Origin: a virus
DNA: 32,526 nucleotides
IMG/VR virus record: IMGVR_UViG_3300048838_001496
Span: 1-32,526 of that record
Direction: 5' to 3' (one strand)
Shown here: positions 13,965 to 21,758 of the stretch, one piece after another
How the letters are laid out: every line of letters starts with the position of its first letter
Numbering within the stretch: position 1 is the stretch's first letter
Translations under genes and position numbers: made by a program
The notes under the pieces: generated by a model
Told to the model about the DNA's origin: nothing
The model's database searches: none
What the model saw: the letters and a program-made list of their open reading frames with translations, nothing else

Positions 13965-14351
13965 ATGTCATACTCAAACGTAACAGATAAAATTCAAGGC
14001 AACGCTAGGAAAGCAGAGAGAGCTATTCTGGAAATTATAAAGGCTCAGGAGGCTACTTTGCAAAAGATCAAAGAACTGGAAGCATCAATCAAAGAAGAGA
14101 ACCAGGCTTACAACGAACGGATAGAGGAGCTTCACCACATCTTTAAACACATTAATTTCAAGCTACCTTTCACAATGTTGCACGAAGCACGGGTATATCA
14201 GATACTGGATAGCACATTCCAATATCGGATATTGGATGTAAATCACTATCTGCCGGATGTTGAATCTGATACTCCTAAGCCACCTGCCCCACCAGAAGAT
14301 AGAAGATTGCCAGAAGGAGGACCCGTGAAACCGCCAAGGAGTTTTGAATAG
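13965..14351 (+). CDS. Coiled-coil protein with shared Pro-rich C-terminal tail
   Basis: 128 residues. Residues 5-60 are a charged coiled coil (ILEIIKAQEATLQKIKELEA). The last 35 residues (LPDVESDTPKPPAPPEDRRL onward) are nearly identical to the tail of the next gene's product, which otherwise is unrelated. The tail is disordered and Pro-rich, so it may be a docking or tethering segment. Function unknown. Confidence 0.5.
   Translation: MSYSNVTDKIQGNARKAERAILEIIKAQEATLQKIKELEASIKEENQAYNERIEELHHIFKHINFKLPFTMLHEARVYQILDSTFQYRILDVNHYLPDVESDTPKPPAPPEDRRLPEGGPVKPPRSFE
14251..14351 (+). repeat. Tail-coding repeat, copy 1
   Basis: About 100 bp encoding the Pro-rich tail; it matches 14569-14670 with few substitutions, and both copies end with the stop codon of their gene. 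Confidence 0.8.
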
Positions 14352-14382
14352 AGACTGTTAAACCCCATTAGTAAAAAACAAA

Positions 14383-14670
14383 ATGACAGACAACCAGAAG
14401 TGCACGAAATGTGGAGAGCGACTAGCTAAACACGAAATACATAGATGGTGGAAAACGCCCCCCGATGAATACTTGTGCTGCAAATGCTATGTAGAAGGAG
14501 GTGGCGCACCTGCTGACTGGCATCCATTGTGTATGAAAACTTATAATGTATTACACGCAAGTCACCATCTGCCGGATGTTGAAGCTGATACCCCTAAGCC
14601 ACCCGCACCACCAGAAGATAGAAGATTGCCAGAAGGTGGACCCGTGAAACCGCCAAGGAGGTTTGAATAA
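14383..14670 (+). CDS. Zinc-binding small protein with the same Pro-rich tail
   Basis: 95 residues. The first half has a treble-clef or zinc-ribbon-like Cys set: CTKCGERLAKHEIHRWW and YLCCKCYVEGGGAP. The second half (HHLPDVEADTPKPPAPPED and on) repeats the tail of the preceding protein. Two neighbouring genes with different heads and one shared tail suggest tail duplication or transfer rather than whole-gene duplication. Confidence 0.5.
   Translation: MTDNQKCTKCGERLAKHEIHRWWKTPPDEYLCCKCYVEGGGAPADWHPLCMKTYNVLHASHHLPDVEADTPKPPAPPEDRRLPEGGPVKPPRRFE
14569..14670 (+). repeat. Tail-coding repeat, copy 2
   Basis: Direct repeat of 14251-14351, again ending at the gene's stop codon. The two copies lie 318 bp apart. 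Confidence 0.8.
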
Positions 14671-14723
14671 CAACTGTAGTCAATAACACGCTTTGTAATT
14701 ACAACGCATAATTCAACATTACT

Positions 14724-15443
14724 ATGTTAATAAAAAGCACAAAAGACAGAATCAAGAATTTAACCGGCATAGAAGCACTGCTAGGTTACATGCCGTTGGA
14801 TGAAAAGAAAAAGTATGCGTGCATTTACGCTGATCCACCATGGCAAACTAAAGCAGGTCGGGGTTTTGCTGGTTATAAAGTGGTTGATGGTAAACAGATT
14901 TTCAATTCTACTGAAAATAAGAGCCGAGAACTATCCTATCCAACAATGACCATCGAGCAGATGGTTGAACTAAATGTAAGTGCGTTAGCTGCAGCTGATG
15001 CTCACCTGTATATGTGGGTTACAAACCAGTACCTCATGAAAGCCGAACATATATTAAAAGCTTGGGGCTTTAAATATAGCACCACCCTAGTTTGGGCTAA
15101 AAGACCAATGGGCGGGGGTTTAGGTGGAACATTTCGTATCACGACCGAGTTTTTAATTTTCGCTACTCGTGGTAAGTTAAAAGCCAAGCGCAATGTAATA
15201 GGTACGTGGTTCGAACAAAAAAGGCAATATGTTAATGGTAAACCATGCCATAGCAAAAAGCCAGACTTTTTTTATGATCTCATTGAAAGCGTGAGCCCAG
15301 GCAATTATCTAGAAATGTTTGCGCGACAACATCGCCCTGGTTGGGATGTCTTTGGAAACGAAGTTTTCAATTCAGTTGAACTCCAATCTAATTTAAGTTG
15401 CAATAAATCAGCAATAACAAATGAAAAACCCCAACAATTATGA
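14724..15443 (+). CDS. MT-A70 family adenine methyltransferase
   Basis: 239 residues. The catalytic DPPW motif is at residues 37-40 (YADPPWQT), followed by YPTMTIEQM, the YMWVTNQYL strand, GFKYSTTLVWAKRPMGGG and YLEMFARQHRPGWDVFGNEV, the order expected for prokaryotic MT-A70 (IME4-like) N6-adenine methyltransferases. It is an orphan, with no nuclease or specificity subunit next to it. Likely role: DNA adenine methylation against host restriction. It overlaps a short ORF at its 3' end (ATGA, 15440). Its AT content is higher than its neighbours'. Confidence 0.88.
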   Translation: MLIKSTKDRIKNLTGIEALLGYMPLDEKKKYACIYADPPWQTKAGRGFAGYKVVDGKQIFNSTENKSRELSYPTMTIEQMVELNVSALAAADAHLYMWVTNQYLMKAEHILKAWGFKYSTTLVWAKRPMGGGLGGTFRITTEFLIFATRGKLKAKRNVIGTWFEQKRQYVNGKPCHSKKPDFFYDLIESVSPGNYLEMFARQHRPGWDVFGNEVFNSVELQSNLSCNKSAITNEKPQQL

Positions 15444-15553
15444 AAAATTATTTGGGCGTGTCCCCGAGTACTCGGGGACCGGGCTATCCGTTGCAAGTCC
15501 TCATTGCATTGCGGGCTTTCCACTACTATCCCTCACGCGGTTGCAGAAGCTGA
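15440..15553 (+). CDS. 37-codon ORF across a structured element, probably not a true gene
   Basis: It reads MKNYLGVSPSTRGPGYPLQV and ends after a Cys-rich tail. From memory, peptides of the type 'GVS...GYPLQVL...FHYYPSR' turn up as orphan small ORFs beside many Bacteroidota genes, which suggests that they are translations of a common structured element and not a conserved protein. This recollection was not checked. Confidence 0.25.
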   Translation: MKNYLGVSPSTRGPGYPLQVLIALRAFHYYPSRGCRS

Positions 15554-15556
15554 GTA
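15449..15556. repeat. Structured element after the MT-A70 gene
   Basis: It contains the perfect 20-bp palindrome GTCCCCGAGTACTCGGGGAC (15460-15479), then a second hairpin (CCG-TGCAA with TTGCA-CGG, about 15488-15512), then a conserved-looking segment (ctttccactactatccctca). It is GC-rich within AT-rich surroundings and fills the only gap (15444-15580) in this part of the operon. It may be a small non-autonomous mobile element or an RNA processing/termination site. Confidence 0.5.
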
Positions 15557-15580
15557 TACACAACAAAAACAAAACATAAA

Positions 15581-16162
15581 ATGAGAGTAGTATCAATTCA
15601 AGAATTAGAAATTTACGACAGGGTTGTGGTACAGGAAGACAAAGACACCCTGAGAGTATTGACGGTAAAGGAAGTGCACCCAGATGACGGACTGATAGTG
15701 TTCAAAGAAATGGAACCTTTGGATTATGCTCCGGAAGACACTGAACAGATTGTGGTAATGGACGATAAAGCCGAAGTTGGCGGTAGTTTTTATCGTCCTA
15801 AAACACGTGGAGAGCTATATGATGCTTTGAAAAAAGGGATAAAATGCGAGTGTGTAACCTCCAATGTTGAATTTACTACATTAGCTCTACAATCACTCAA
15901 TGCGATGGGGCAAGGAAATGTTCAGTTCAAAACCTATCCGAGTGAAAATAGCGGGTGGACGGTCTATGAGGCCGTTAATCAAACTAACTCTAGACCAGAA
16001 ACTATTAGTCAGATTAAAGAAATTGTAGCAAAAAAACATGGCTACCCAGATAATATATTGGGGACAAGTTGGGAATATGCAATGTGTTTAACTCACAGAA
16101 CTAAAGCTCAAATAGAATTATATGAAGAGGTTTTGTCTGTACTTGCTTTAGATAATCTGTAA
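15581..16162 (+). CDS. Hypothetical protein
   Basis: 193 residues. The N-terminal 70 residues look like a small beta domain (IYDRVVVQEDKDTLRVLTVK); the rest is mixed alpha/beta ending in a helical QIELYEEVLSVLALDNL. No family recognised. It lies between the structured element at 15449-15556 and the HNH gene. Confidence 0.5.
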   Translation: MRVVSIQELEIYDRVVVQEDKDTLRVLTVKEVHPDDGLIVFKEMEPLDYAPEDTEQIVVMDDKAEVGGSFYRPKTRGELYDALKKGIKCECVTSNVEFTTLALQSLNAMGQGNVQFKTYPSENSGWTVYEAVNQTNSRPETISQIKEIVAKKHGYPDNILGTSWEYAMCLTHRTKAQIELYEEVLSVLALDNL

Positions 16163-16177
16163 TACAACAACTCAGCT

Positions 16178-16480
16178 ATGCCAATCAACTACAAAGAGTA
16201 TCACCCGAAGTGGAAACTGATTAGTAAGCTGATCAGGTTCCGGAGAGCGCAGAACAAATGTGAGTTCTGTGGTGCCGAAAACTACCAGCCACACCCGGTA
16301 ACGGGGAGCAAGGTGGTGCTTACGGTTGCACACCTGGACCACGACAAAACCAACAACAGGTTTAACAACCTTGCGGCATTGTGCCAGAGGTGCCATTTGC
16401 GGCACGATCTGCCTCATCACATCAATAACCGGAAGTACGGCCGGAACTGGAAGAAATATCAACTAAAACTTGAATTGTAA
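16178..16480 (+). CDS. HNH endonuclease
   Basis: 100 residues with a compact HNH fold: zinc knuckles CEFC (28-31) and CQRC (69-72), and the catalytic region VAHLDHDKTNNRFNNLAAL with His55 as the general-base candidate, then HLRHD. In phages such nucleases often take part in terminase-dependent DNA cleavage and lie near packaging or head genes; they can also be homing nucleases. It is immediately followed (0 nt gap) by the next gene. Confidence 0.8.
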   Translation: MPINYKEYHPKWKLISKLIRFRRAQNKCEFCGAENYQPHPVTGSKVVLTVAHLDHDKTNNRFNNLAALCQRCHLRHDLPHHINNRKYGRNWKKYQLKLEL

Positions 16481-17020
16481 ATGTCGAAAATCACAGTAAC
16501 AATCAGGATCAAGCCTTACCTTAAGGACTTCCTGGTGCATGTAAACGGGATGGAGCTGCCCGATGGCAGCGCGGTAGTGGTGGCAAGCAAGAAAAACATC
16601 ACCGGGTATTACCTGATACCTCAACTGGAAAGGGTGCCTGCAGGTTGGAAACCTCTGCAGGATGAACCATCCAGGTTACTGGTGATAGAGTTGCCTTACA
16701 TGGCCGAGGTGAACATCCGCACCCACTGCCATGTGAGCGATGTGGGAATGCGGCATTTCCAATCGGCCATTGAAAACATATTTTTGGCCGAGTTCTTTCG
16801 TGAGGTGAGCCATTCACTGGCACACAACCCAAACCAGAAAATTAAAGATGCCATTATTGAGTTCTGCTATGCCTATGAGATCAGCTTCGACAACATCACT
16901 TATGAGATGTTGCGCAAGCGATATACCCGATACAGGCACGCCACAAAAGAGAAAAAGCGCCGGCATCGGGCTGCATTCAAAAAAAACTACTCTAAGACCC
17001 GCGTTAACATTGAAGAATAA
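16481..17020 (+). CDS. Hypothetical Bacteroidota phage protein
   Basis: 179 residues: a beta-rich N-terminal half (ITVTIRIKPYLKDFLVHVNG), a helical middle, and a very basic C-terminus (RYRHATKEKKRRHRAAFKKN) that suggests nucleic-acid binding. It is the last gene of the early operon, before the late-region gap at 17021-17110. I do not recognise a named family. Confidence 0.5.
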   Translation: MSKITVTIRIKPYLKDFLVHVNGMELPDGSAVVVASKKNITGYYLIPQLERVPAGWKPLQDEPSRLLVIELPYMAEVNIRTHCHVSDVGMRHFQSAIENIFLAEFFREVSHSLAHNPNQKIKDAIIEFCYAYEISFDNITYEMLRKRYTRYRHATKEKKRRHRAAFKKNYSKTRVNIEE

Positions 17021-17044
17021 AAATATTAACCACTTTTTTGGGTC

Positions 17045-17077
17045 ATTTGTCCCCAAATTGTCCCCAATTTGTCCCAA
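17045..17077 (+). promoter_or_regulatory. Three phased direct repeats before the late genes
   Basis: TTGTCCCC occurs with its TTG at 17047, 17058 and 17069 (the third copy has one C fewer), exactly 11 bp apart, so all three lie on one face of the helix. They sit 34-66 bp upstream of the first late gene, next to an AT-rich stretch (taataatataaatatc). They are good candidates for late-promoter activator sites. Confidence 0.45.
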
Positions 17078-17110
17078 ACCTTTGTAATAATATAAATATC
17101 AACACAATAC

Positions 17111-17581
17111 ATGGAAAAATATCAAGCCCCCAACGTGGGCAAAATCTGCAAGATTGAGGTGATCAACGTGGCGCACATTGATTCATTCGTGTTCAACACC
17201 TTAACTCACACGTGCCAGGTAACCCCATTTCAGGGTAAAAGCTTTACCACCATCAACTTCACAGAAGAAACCGCATTGTTGAACGTGGTTCCCGAGGGTG
17301 ATGATGATGGGGCGTTGCCTTTCAGAAGATTAGCGCTTGAGTTTCAGGTGCCACAGGTTTCCGGAAGTCGGGTTGCCACGCTGGAGAGCTGGAAGCGCCA
17401 GATGATTGTTGCCAAAGCCACCGATGTAGCCGGGCGTGAGTTTGTGATAGGCACAGAAATGTCACCGGCAACCCTTACCTATGATTATGGTATTGCTGAA
17501 ACGGCAAAAGGCGATAATACCCACAAGGTGATTGTTACCGGCTACAGTGCCGTTGGATTGCTACAGAGCATGGTGGGATAA
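17111..17581 (+). CDS. Putative virion or head-associated protein
   Basis: 156 residues, beta-rich, with a strand-heavy pattern (KICKIEVINVAHIDSFVFNT; FRRLALEFQVPQVSG; HKVIVTGYSAVGLLQSMVG). It lies directly before the protease-capsid gene in the late region. Comparable genes of Bacteroidota phages are annotated as unknown structural proteins. No enzyme motif visible; role inferred from position only. Confidence 0.45.
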   Translation: MEKYQAPNVGKICKIEVINVAHIDSFVFNTLTHTCQVTPFQGKSFTTINFTEETALLNVVPEGDDDGALPFRRLALEFQVPQVSGSRVATLESWKRQMIVAKATDVAGREFVIGTEMSPATLTYDYGIAETAKGDNTHKVIVTGYSAVGLLQSMVG

Positions 17582-17626
17582 GCCGTGCAGCTGTAGTCCT
17601 TTTTAGCGCCCACACACCATAATAAT

Positions 17627-17652
17627 ATTGTATCGCCAAATCGCGATACAAT
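17627..17652 (+). promoter_or_regulatory. Hairpin touching the start codon of the capsid gene
   Basis: ATTGTATCGC (17627-17636) and GCGATACAAT (17643-17652) are perfect 10-nt arms around a 6-nt loop, ending 1 nt before the ATG at 17654. In RNA it would cover the ribosome-binding region; in DNA it is a symmetric protein-binding site. Either way it is placed to control the main structural gene. Confidence 0.6.
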
Positions 17653-17653
17653 T

Positions 17654-20600
17654 ATGGCTTATCCTTATTTAGTTTCCTCGATACTCAAAGAGACCTGGGC
17701 CATGGAGCCCAGATATGCCGAATCGATGGCTGTTTTGGTATACAGCCTGCTGAACGGACATGAGCTTGAACCTGCCGGCGACCGGCCAGTTCTACAGGTT
17801 TACACCCCCACAGGTGAAAGCTGGGAACTGCCATCGGCAGAATCCATTCTCCCCGATTACAACAAAGCCCCCAAAGGCAGCCTGGCCATCATTCCGCTGA
17901 AAGGCGCAATGACCAAGGAAGATACCTTGTGTGCCTATGGTTGCACAAGCATCGCAAAGTTTATTCGCCATGCCGCCGACCACAAGAACATTTCGGGCAT
18001 TGTGCTCGACATCGACTCCGGAGGTGGGGCAGTAAATGCCATTGCCCCGTTGATTGATGCCATTGAACACGCCAAAAGCAAAATGCCGGTAGTGGCCTAT
18101 GCCGATACAGTGGCATCGGCAGCTTACTACACAGCGGTGTACTGTGACCAGATTATCCTGGCCAACGACATCAGCGCACAGGCCGGATCTGTGGGTGTGA
18201 TGATCAGCTTCGCCGACATGAAGCCCTATTATGAAAAACAAGGTGTTGTTTTTCATACCATCTATGCCCCCGAGAGCACACACAAGAACAAAGCCTTCGA
18301 GCTGGCGCTCGAGGGCAAATATGATCTGATCAAATCAGACTTGTTATCACCCCTGGCCCGCAAGTTCCAGGAAGCCGTCACTCAGCAGCGCCCCAACCTT
18401 GACACAAAGGTTGAGGGTATTATTGCCGGCAAGATGTTTTTTGCGCAGGATGCGCTGAAGCACGGCATGGTGGATGGCATTGGCACGATGGAACAGGCAC
18501 TTGATGTGTGCGAGAAACTGGCTCAACGCAGCAATTCAAATAATCATTCACAAAAAAACGCAAGAGACATGAAATTCAATGCGAAGATCGCCTCTTTGTT
18601 GACTATTCTGGCGTATGCCACGCTGGAACGTCAGGAGGGGATGGTGTCACTCACAGAGGCCGACATCAACAAAATCAAAAAGGCCTACAAGGCCAAGCAC
18701 AACCGCGACCTTGAGCTCGAAGGGTTGGAATTCGAAGATGGCCGTGCCAGTCTGTCGGAAGAAACCCTGATGAGTATCGAGGAACTCTACAACAAAGACC
18801 CGCAGGGATCGGCAGCCGGTACCGCCGTACCTCCCGCAGGAGGTGAAAATGGTTCAGCCGCAGGCGCTCCAGCTGGATCGGAAGGAAACACAGCCGCTGG
18901 CGAAGGAGGCGCCCAGCCCAATGCCGATCTGGAAGCCCGGATTCTTAAGCTGTTGGAAGATCAAACCGCCAAAAGCACTCAACAGATCCAACAGCTTATG
19001 GCCCAAATGGAAAAATTGTCGAACCCTCAATCTGATGTTATCGTGATTCAAAACACACCACAGTCCCAATCGGGTGGCCACCACAACGGTTACCTTTTTG
19101 CTTCCGGTCATTCGTTTGACAAAGCCGACGCACTGAGGCCGTACAATATGCGCGCCCTGGGAATGCCTGTTGTAGAAGGTGCCAGTTCACTGGACCTTAC
19201 TACTCTCATTCAAGACCTTGGCGATTACAGCAAGCGCCGGCGCCAGGATCTCGTAACCTTCATGCGTGAAAACAATATTCTGGAGCGCATCTTCCCGTTT
19301 ATCTCTGGTGTAAACGACATGGATGTGTTCACAAACTTATTCCTTGGGGAGTTCACTCAGGCTGCTCAGAAAGCCTGGACACCTAAAGGAACCTTTGAGA
19401 TTCAACCTGAGCAAGTCCGGATTTTCCCGATCAAGATCGACCACTCCTTTGAAGATATGAAGGTTTTGGAGACAACGTGGCTCAGTGATTTAAACAAAGA
19501 AGGATCAAACGCCTACAAGATGAGCTTCGTGGGGTACTTAATTCGCCAGATGCTTATTAAAGCTGCGCAGGAAGATGCTATTGCCGCAATTAAAGGTGTA
19601 TACCAAGCTCCCACGCCTGGTGTAGCCGGCAGCTACCTGCACCGGATGAACGGGCTTCTGAAGTATCTGAGAGATAAAATTGCAGAACGGAAGCTGATTC
19701 CATTCCATGGAATTGGAGAATGGAACGAAACAAACATTCTGGACTACGAGCGCCAGATGATTGCCAGCATTCCGGAACTGTGGCGGGATGCCCCGAACAT
19801 GGCGCTTTATGCTTCCATGAAATATATGGAAACCCGTTACGCGCTCAAGAAAAAGTTGGAAGGTCAGAACACTATTTACGATCCCAACAAGTCTACCGTT
19901 GACGGATATGAGAACATCCGACTGATCGGTGTGCCTCACATGGGTGAGAGTAAAAGGGTTTTCATCACTCCTGTCGGTAACATCCGCCAACTCGAATTCA
20001 TTCCCAATGAGAACAAATTTATTGAGATCGAGAAGGAAAAGCGTGTGATCAATGTTTTTTCCGACTACAAACGTGGTATCCAGGCGCTGGCTGTTGGTCG
20101 GCAGTGGGGCGTTGACGAAACACCGAACTACGATCATCAGCTCATTTGGTCTAACGATGTGGATTTGCCCAGCTACGTGTTTATCAACATGCTGGCCAAT
20201 GACACCACACCGAGTGTTAAGGAGCATACCAGGCTGAGATCAGTAGATAACACCCAGGCCACTGCCATTACAGATATCAAAGATCTGCCAATTGGCGGAA
20301 CCTGTGTTTTGATGTGTGGAAGCAGCACCAACGCCATCACCATTGCCAAGGCCGGCAACTTCGCCAGCCTTACAGCAGCATGGAACCCTGCAGTAGGTGA
20401 TACCATTACGCTGTTCCGCAGGGGTGCAACTGATATCATTGATCTGGAACGCACCACTGCCGCCACCCTGGCCACTGCCTTTACTGCTGATGATACTACC
20501 CCGAGTGTAGATGGTGGTAATGACTTCATCACGGTAGCCAATACCCAGGCAACTGCCATCACCAAACTCGATGATGCAGTTGTTGGCCAGACCTACACCA

Positions 20601-20755
20601 TTTATGGTGGAAGCGATGACCACAGCGCAACCATTGCCAACGCAGGCAATTTCTCACTGACAGCGGCCATGACCCTCGCAGTAGGATCCTGGATAAAGCT
20701 GTATGCAATGGCCGGAGGTAAGTTCGTAGAACTCTCAAGGCAGAACGCCGCTTAA
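17654..20755 (+). CDS. Fused head maturation protease, scaffold and major capsid protein
   Basis: 1033 residues. Residues about 70-290 are an S49/SppA-type protease: LDIDSGGGAVNA (118-129), the likely nucleophile Ser155 in DTVASAAYYTA, AGSVGVMISF, and a Lys-bearing THKNKAFE. Residues about 300-475 are low in complexity and Ala/Gly/Gln-rich with a coiled coil (QQIQQLMAQMEKL), as in scaffolds. About 476-845 is a capsid-like domain. The end (850-1028) holds two copies of an 80-residue beta domain that recurs in the next gene. A purine-rich stretch before Met306 (18569) could allow separate translation of the scaffold-capsid part. Fusions of protease and capsid are known in some phages; the three-part form with surface-type repeats is notable. 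Confidence 0.8.
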   Translation: MAYPYLVSSILKETWAMEPRYAESMAVLVYSLLNGHELEPAGDRPVLQVYTPTGESWELPSAESILPDYNKAPKGSLAIIPLKGAMTKEDTLCAYGCTSIAKFIRHAADHKNISGIVLDIDSGGGAVNAIAPLIDAIEHAKSKMPVVAYADTVASAAYYTAVYCDQIILANDISAQAGSVGVMISFADMKPYYEKQGVVFHTIYAPESTHKNKAFELALEGKYDLIKSDLLSPLARKFQEAVTQQRPNLDTKVEGIIAGKMFFAQDALKHGMVDGIGTMEQALDVCEKLAQRSNSNNHSQKNARDMKFNAKIASLLTILAYATLERQEGMVSLTEADINKIKKAYKAKHNRDLELEGLEFEDGRASLSEETLMSIEELYNKDPQGSAAGTAVPPAGGENGSAAGAPAGSEGNTAAGEGGAQPNADLEARILKLLEDQTAKSTQQIQQLMAQMEKLSNPQSDVIVIQNTPQSQSGGHHNGYLFASGHSFDKADALRPYNMRALGMPVVEGASSLDLTTLIQDLGDYSKRRRQDLVTFMRENNILERIFPFISGVNDMDVFTNLFLGEFTQAAQKAWTPKGTFEIQPEQVRIFPIKIDHSFEDMKVLETTWLSDLNKEGSNAYKMSFVGYLIRQMLIKAAQEDAIAAIKGVYQAPTPGVAGSYLHRMNGLLKYLRDKIAERKLIPFHGIGEWNETNILDYERQMIASIPELWRDAPNMALYASMKYMETRYALKKKLEGQNTIYDPNKSTVDGYENIRLIGVPHMGESKRVFITPVGNIRQLEFIPNENKFIEIEKEKRVINVFSDYKRGIQALAVGRQWGVDETPNYDHQLIWSNDVDLPSYVFINMLANDTTPSVKEHTRLRSVDNTQATAITDIKDLPIGGTCVLMCGSSTNAITIAKAGNFASLTAAWNPAVGDTITLFRRGATDIIDLERTTAATLATAFTADDTTPSVDGGNDFITVANTQATAITKLDDAVVGQTYTIYGGSDDHSATIANAGNFSLTAAMTLAVGSWIKLYAMAGGKFVELSRQNAA
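20201..20743 (+). repeat. Two tandem copies of a beta-domain coding repeat
   Basis: Copy 1 starts at about 20201 and copy 2 at about 20492, each about 250 bp. Shared residues include DTTPSV, NTQATAIT, the GGS/GSS turn, I.KAGNF.SLTAA, AVGD/S and a final ELSR/DLER. A third copy is at 21383-21631 in the following gene. Confidence 0.8.
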
Positions 20756-20774
20756 CGCATACCTGTTGTAACCC

Positions 20775-20812
20775 GGGAGGGGGAGAAGCTCGCCTAGCGC
20801 CCCCTCCCTTTT
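20775..20812 (+). terminator. Intrinsic terminator after the capsid gene
   Basis: GGGAGGGGG (20775-20783) pairs exactly with CCCCCTCCC (20800-20808), followed by TTTTC. It would lower transcription into the next virion gene or end the capsid transcript. Confidence 0.75.
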
Positions 20813-20848
20813 CAAAACAAACATCAACACAAAAAAAAGGAGAATATC

Positions 20849-21634
20849 ATGAACTTCGATTTATTGAAAACCAACACCGCCGGTAACAACGCCGGTGGCG
20901 GCATTAACAAAGTGTACTTTGCACTGGCCGATGACATCCTCAACTTCCCGGATCGTGACGCCGCAAACAAAGCGGTGATTTCTGGGAACATTACCTTCAA
21001 AACCGGGAAAGGCTGGAACCTTCTGTACACCACCAAGGGTGAGCAGGAAATCAAGGAAACCGGCAACGATACCCGTGACAACAATGCTTACAGCACCACC
21101 TTCGATGCTTACCACCCAGGGTTGGCTGAACCCTTCCGTCAGTTCATTAGTGAAAACGGACACAAAGAGTTTTATGTGCTTGTTTTCGACTGCGAAGAAG
21201 CATACCCGAAACTGATCGGGCGCAAGTGTGCTCCGGCCATGCTGAAGGTTGACGTTGCCAGTGGTAAAGCCGTAGGTGACAAGAAGGGTAACACCATGAC
21301 CTTCACCAGCGAAGGGCCATACTTAGCCGCCATCTACAAAGGCGCTTTCAATCCGGCCAACACCGTGATTCTGGCCGATGAGACCACCCCCGATGTGGCT
21401 GATGGCGTAAGCTTCGTTACCAGTGCCAACACCGGAGCAACCGAGATTACCGACCTGCTGAACGCAGTGGTAGGTAGCACCATCATGCTCCAGGGAGGTA
21501 GCAATACCAACCCGAGTACCATCAACGATGGAGGCAACTTCTCGCTGACCGCAACCATGACTCTCAGCACCGGATCATTCATCAACCTGTTTGTGCGCGG
21601 GGCGCATGACTTTGTTGAACTGACCCGCGGGTAA
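20849..21634 (+). CDS. Virion protein (tail-tube or head decoration) with shared beta domain
   Basis: 261 residues. It is preceded by a clear AGGAG ribosome-binding site, unusual in this window, which points to strong expression. Residues 1-175 form a beta-rich body (KVYFALADDILNFPDRDAAN; FYVLVFDCEEAYPKLIGRKC) of the kind seen in major tail-tube proteins of Bacteroidota phages. Residues about 178-261 (ETTPDVADGVSFVTSANTGA onward) are a third copy of the domain found twice at the end of the capsid fusion. It is flanked by strong terminators on both sides, so it forms its own abundant transcript. Tail tube versus decoration protein cannot be decided here. Confidence 0.55.
   Translation: MNFDLLKTNTAGNNAGGGINKVYFALADDILNFPDRDAANKAVISGNITFKTGKGWNLLYTTKGEQEIKETGNDTRDNNAYSTTFDAYHPGLAEPFRQFISENGHKEFYVLVFDCEEAYPKLIGRKCAPAMLKVDVASGKAVGDKKGNTMTFTSEGPYLAAIYKGAFNPANTVILADETTPDVADGVSFVTSANTGATEITDLLNAVVGSTIMLQGGSNTNPSTINDGGNFSLTATMTLSTGSFINLFVRGAHDFVELTRG
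21383..21631 (+). repeat. Third copy of the beta-domain coding repeat
   Basis: C-terminal 83 codons of the virion gene, related to the two copies at 20201-20743 (ETTPDV..., NTGATEIT, GGSNTN, GGNFSLTA, FVELTRG). Confidence 0.8.
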
Positions 21635-21661
21635 TATCCATATTTGGTTTTTGGTTATGAC

Positions 21662-21691
21662 AAGCCCATGCCGAGAGGCATGGGCTTTTTT
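21662..21691 (+). terminator. Strong intrinsic terminator
   Basis: AAGCCCATGCC and GGCATGGGCTT (11-bp perfect stem, loop GAGA) followed by a T-run. It ends the virion-protein transcript. Confidence 0.9.
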
Positions 21692-21758
21692 GTTGTCCTT
21701 TTGATCGGTGTATGATTTACCCAATTTTGCCGTTAACAATGAATAACGTATACATTTT

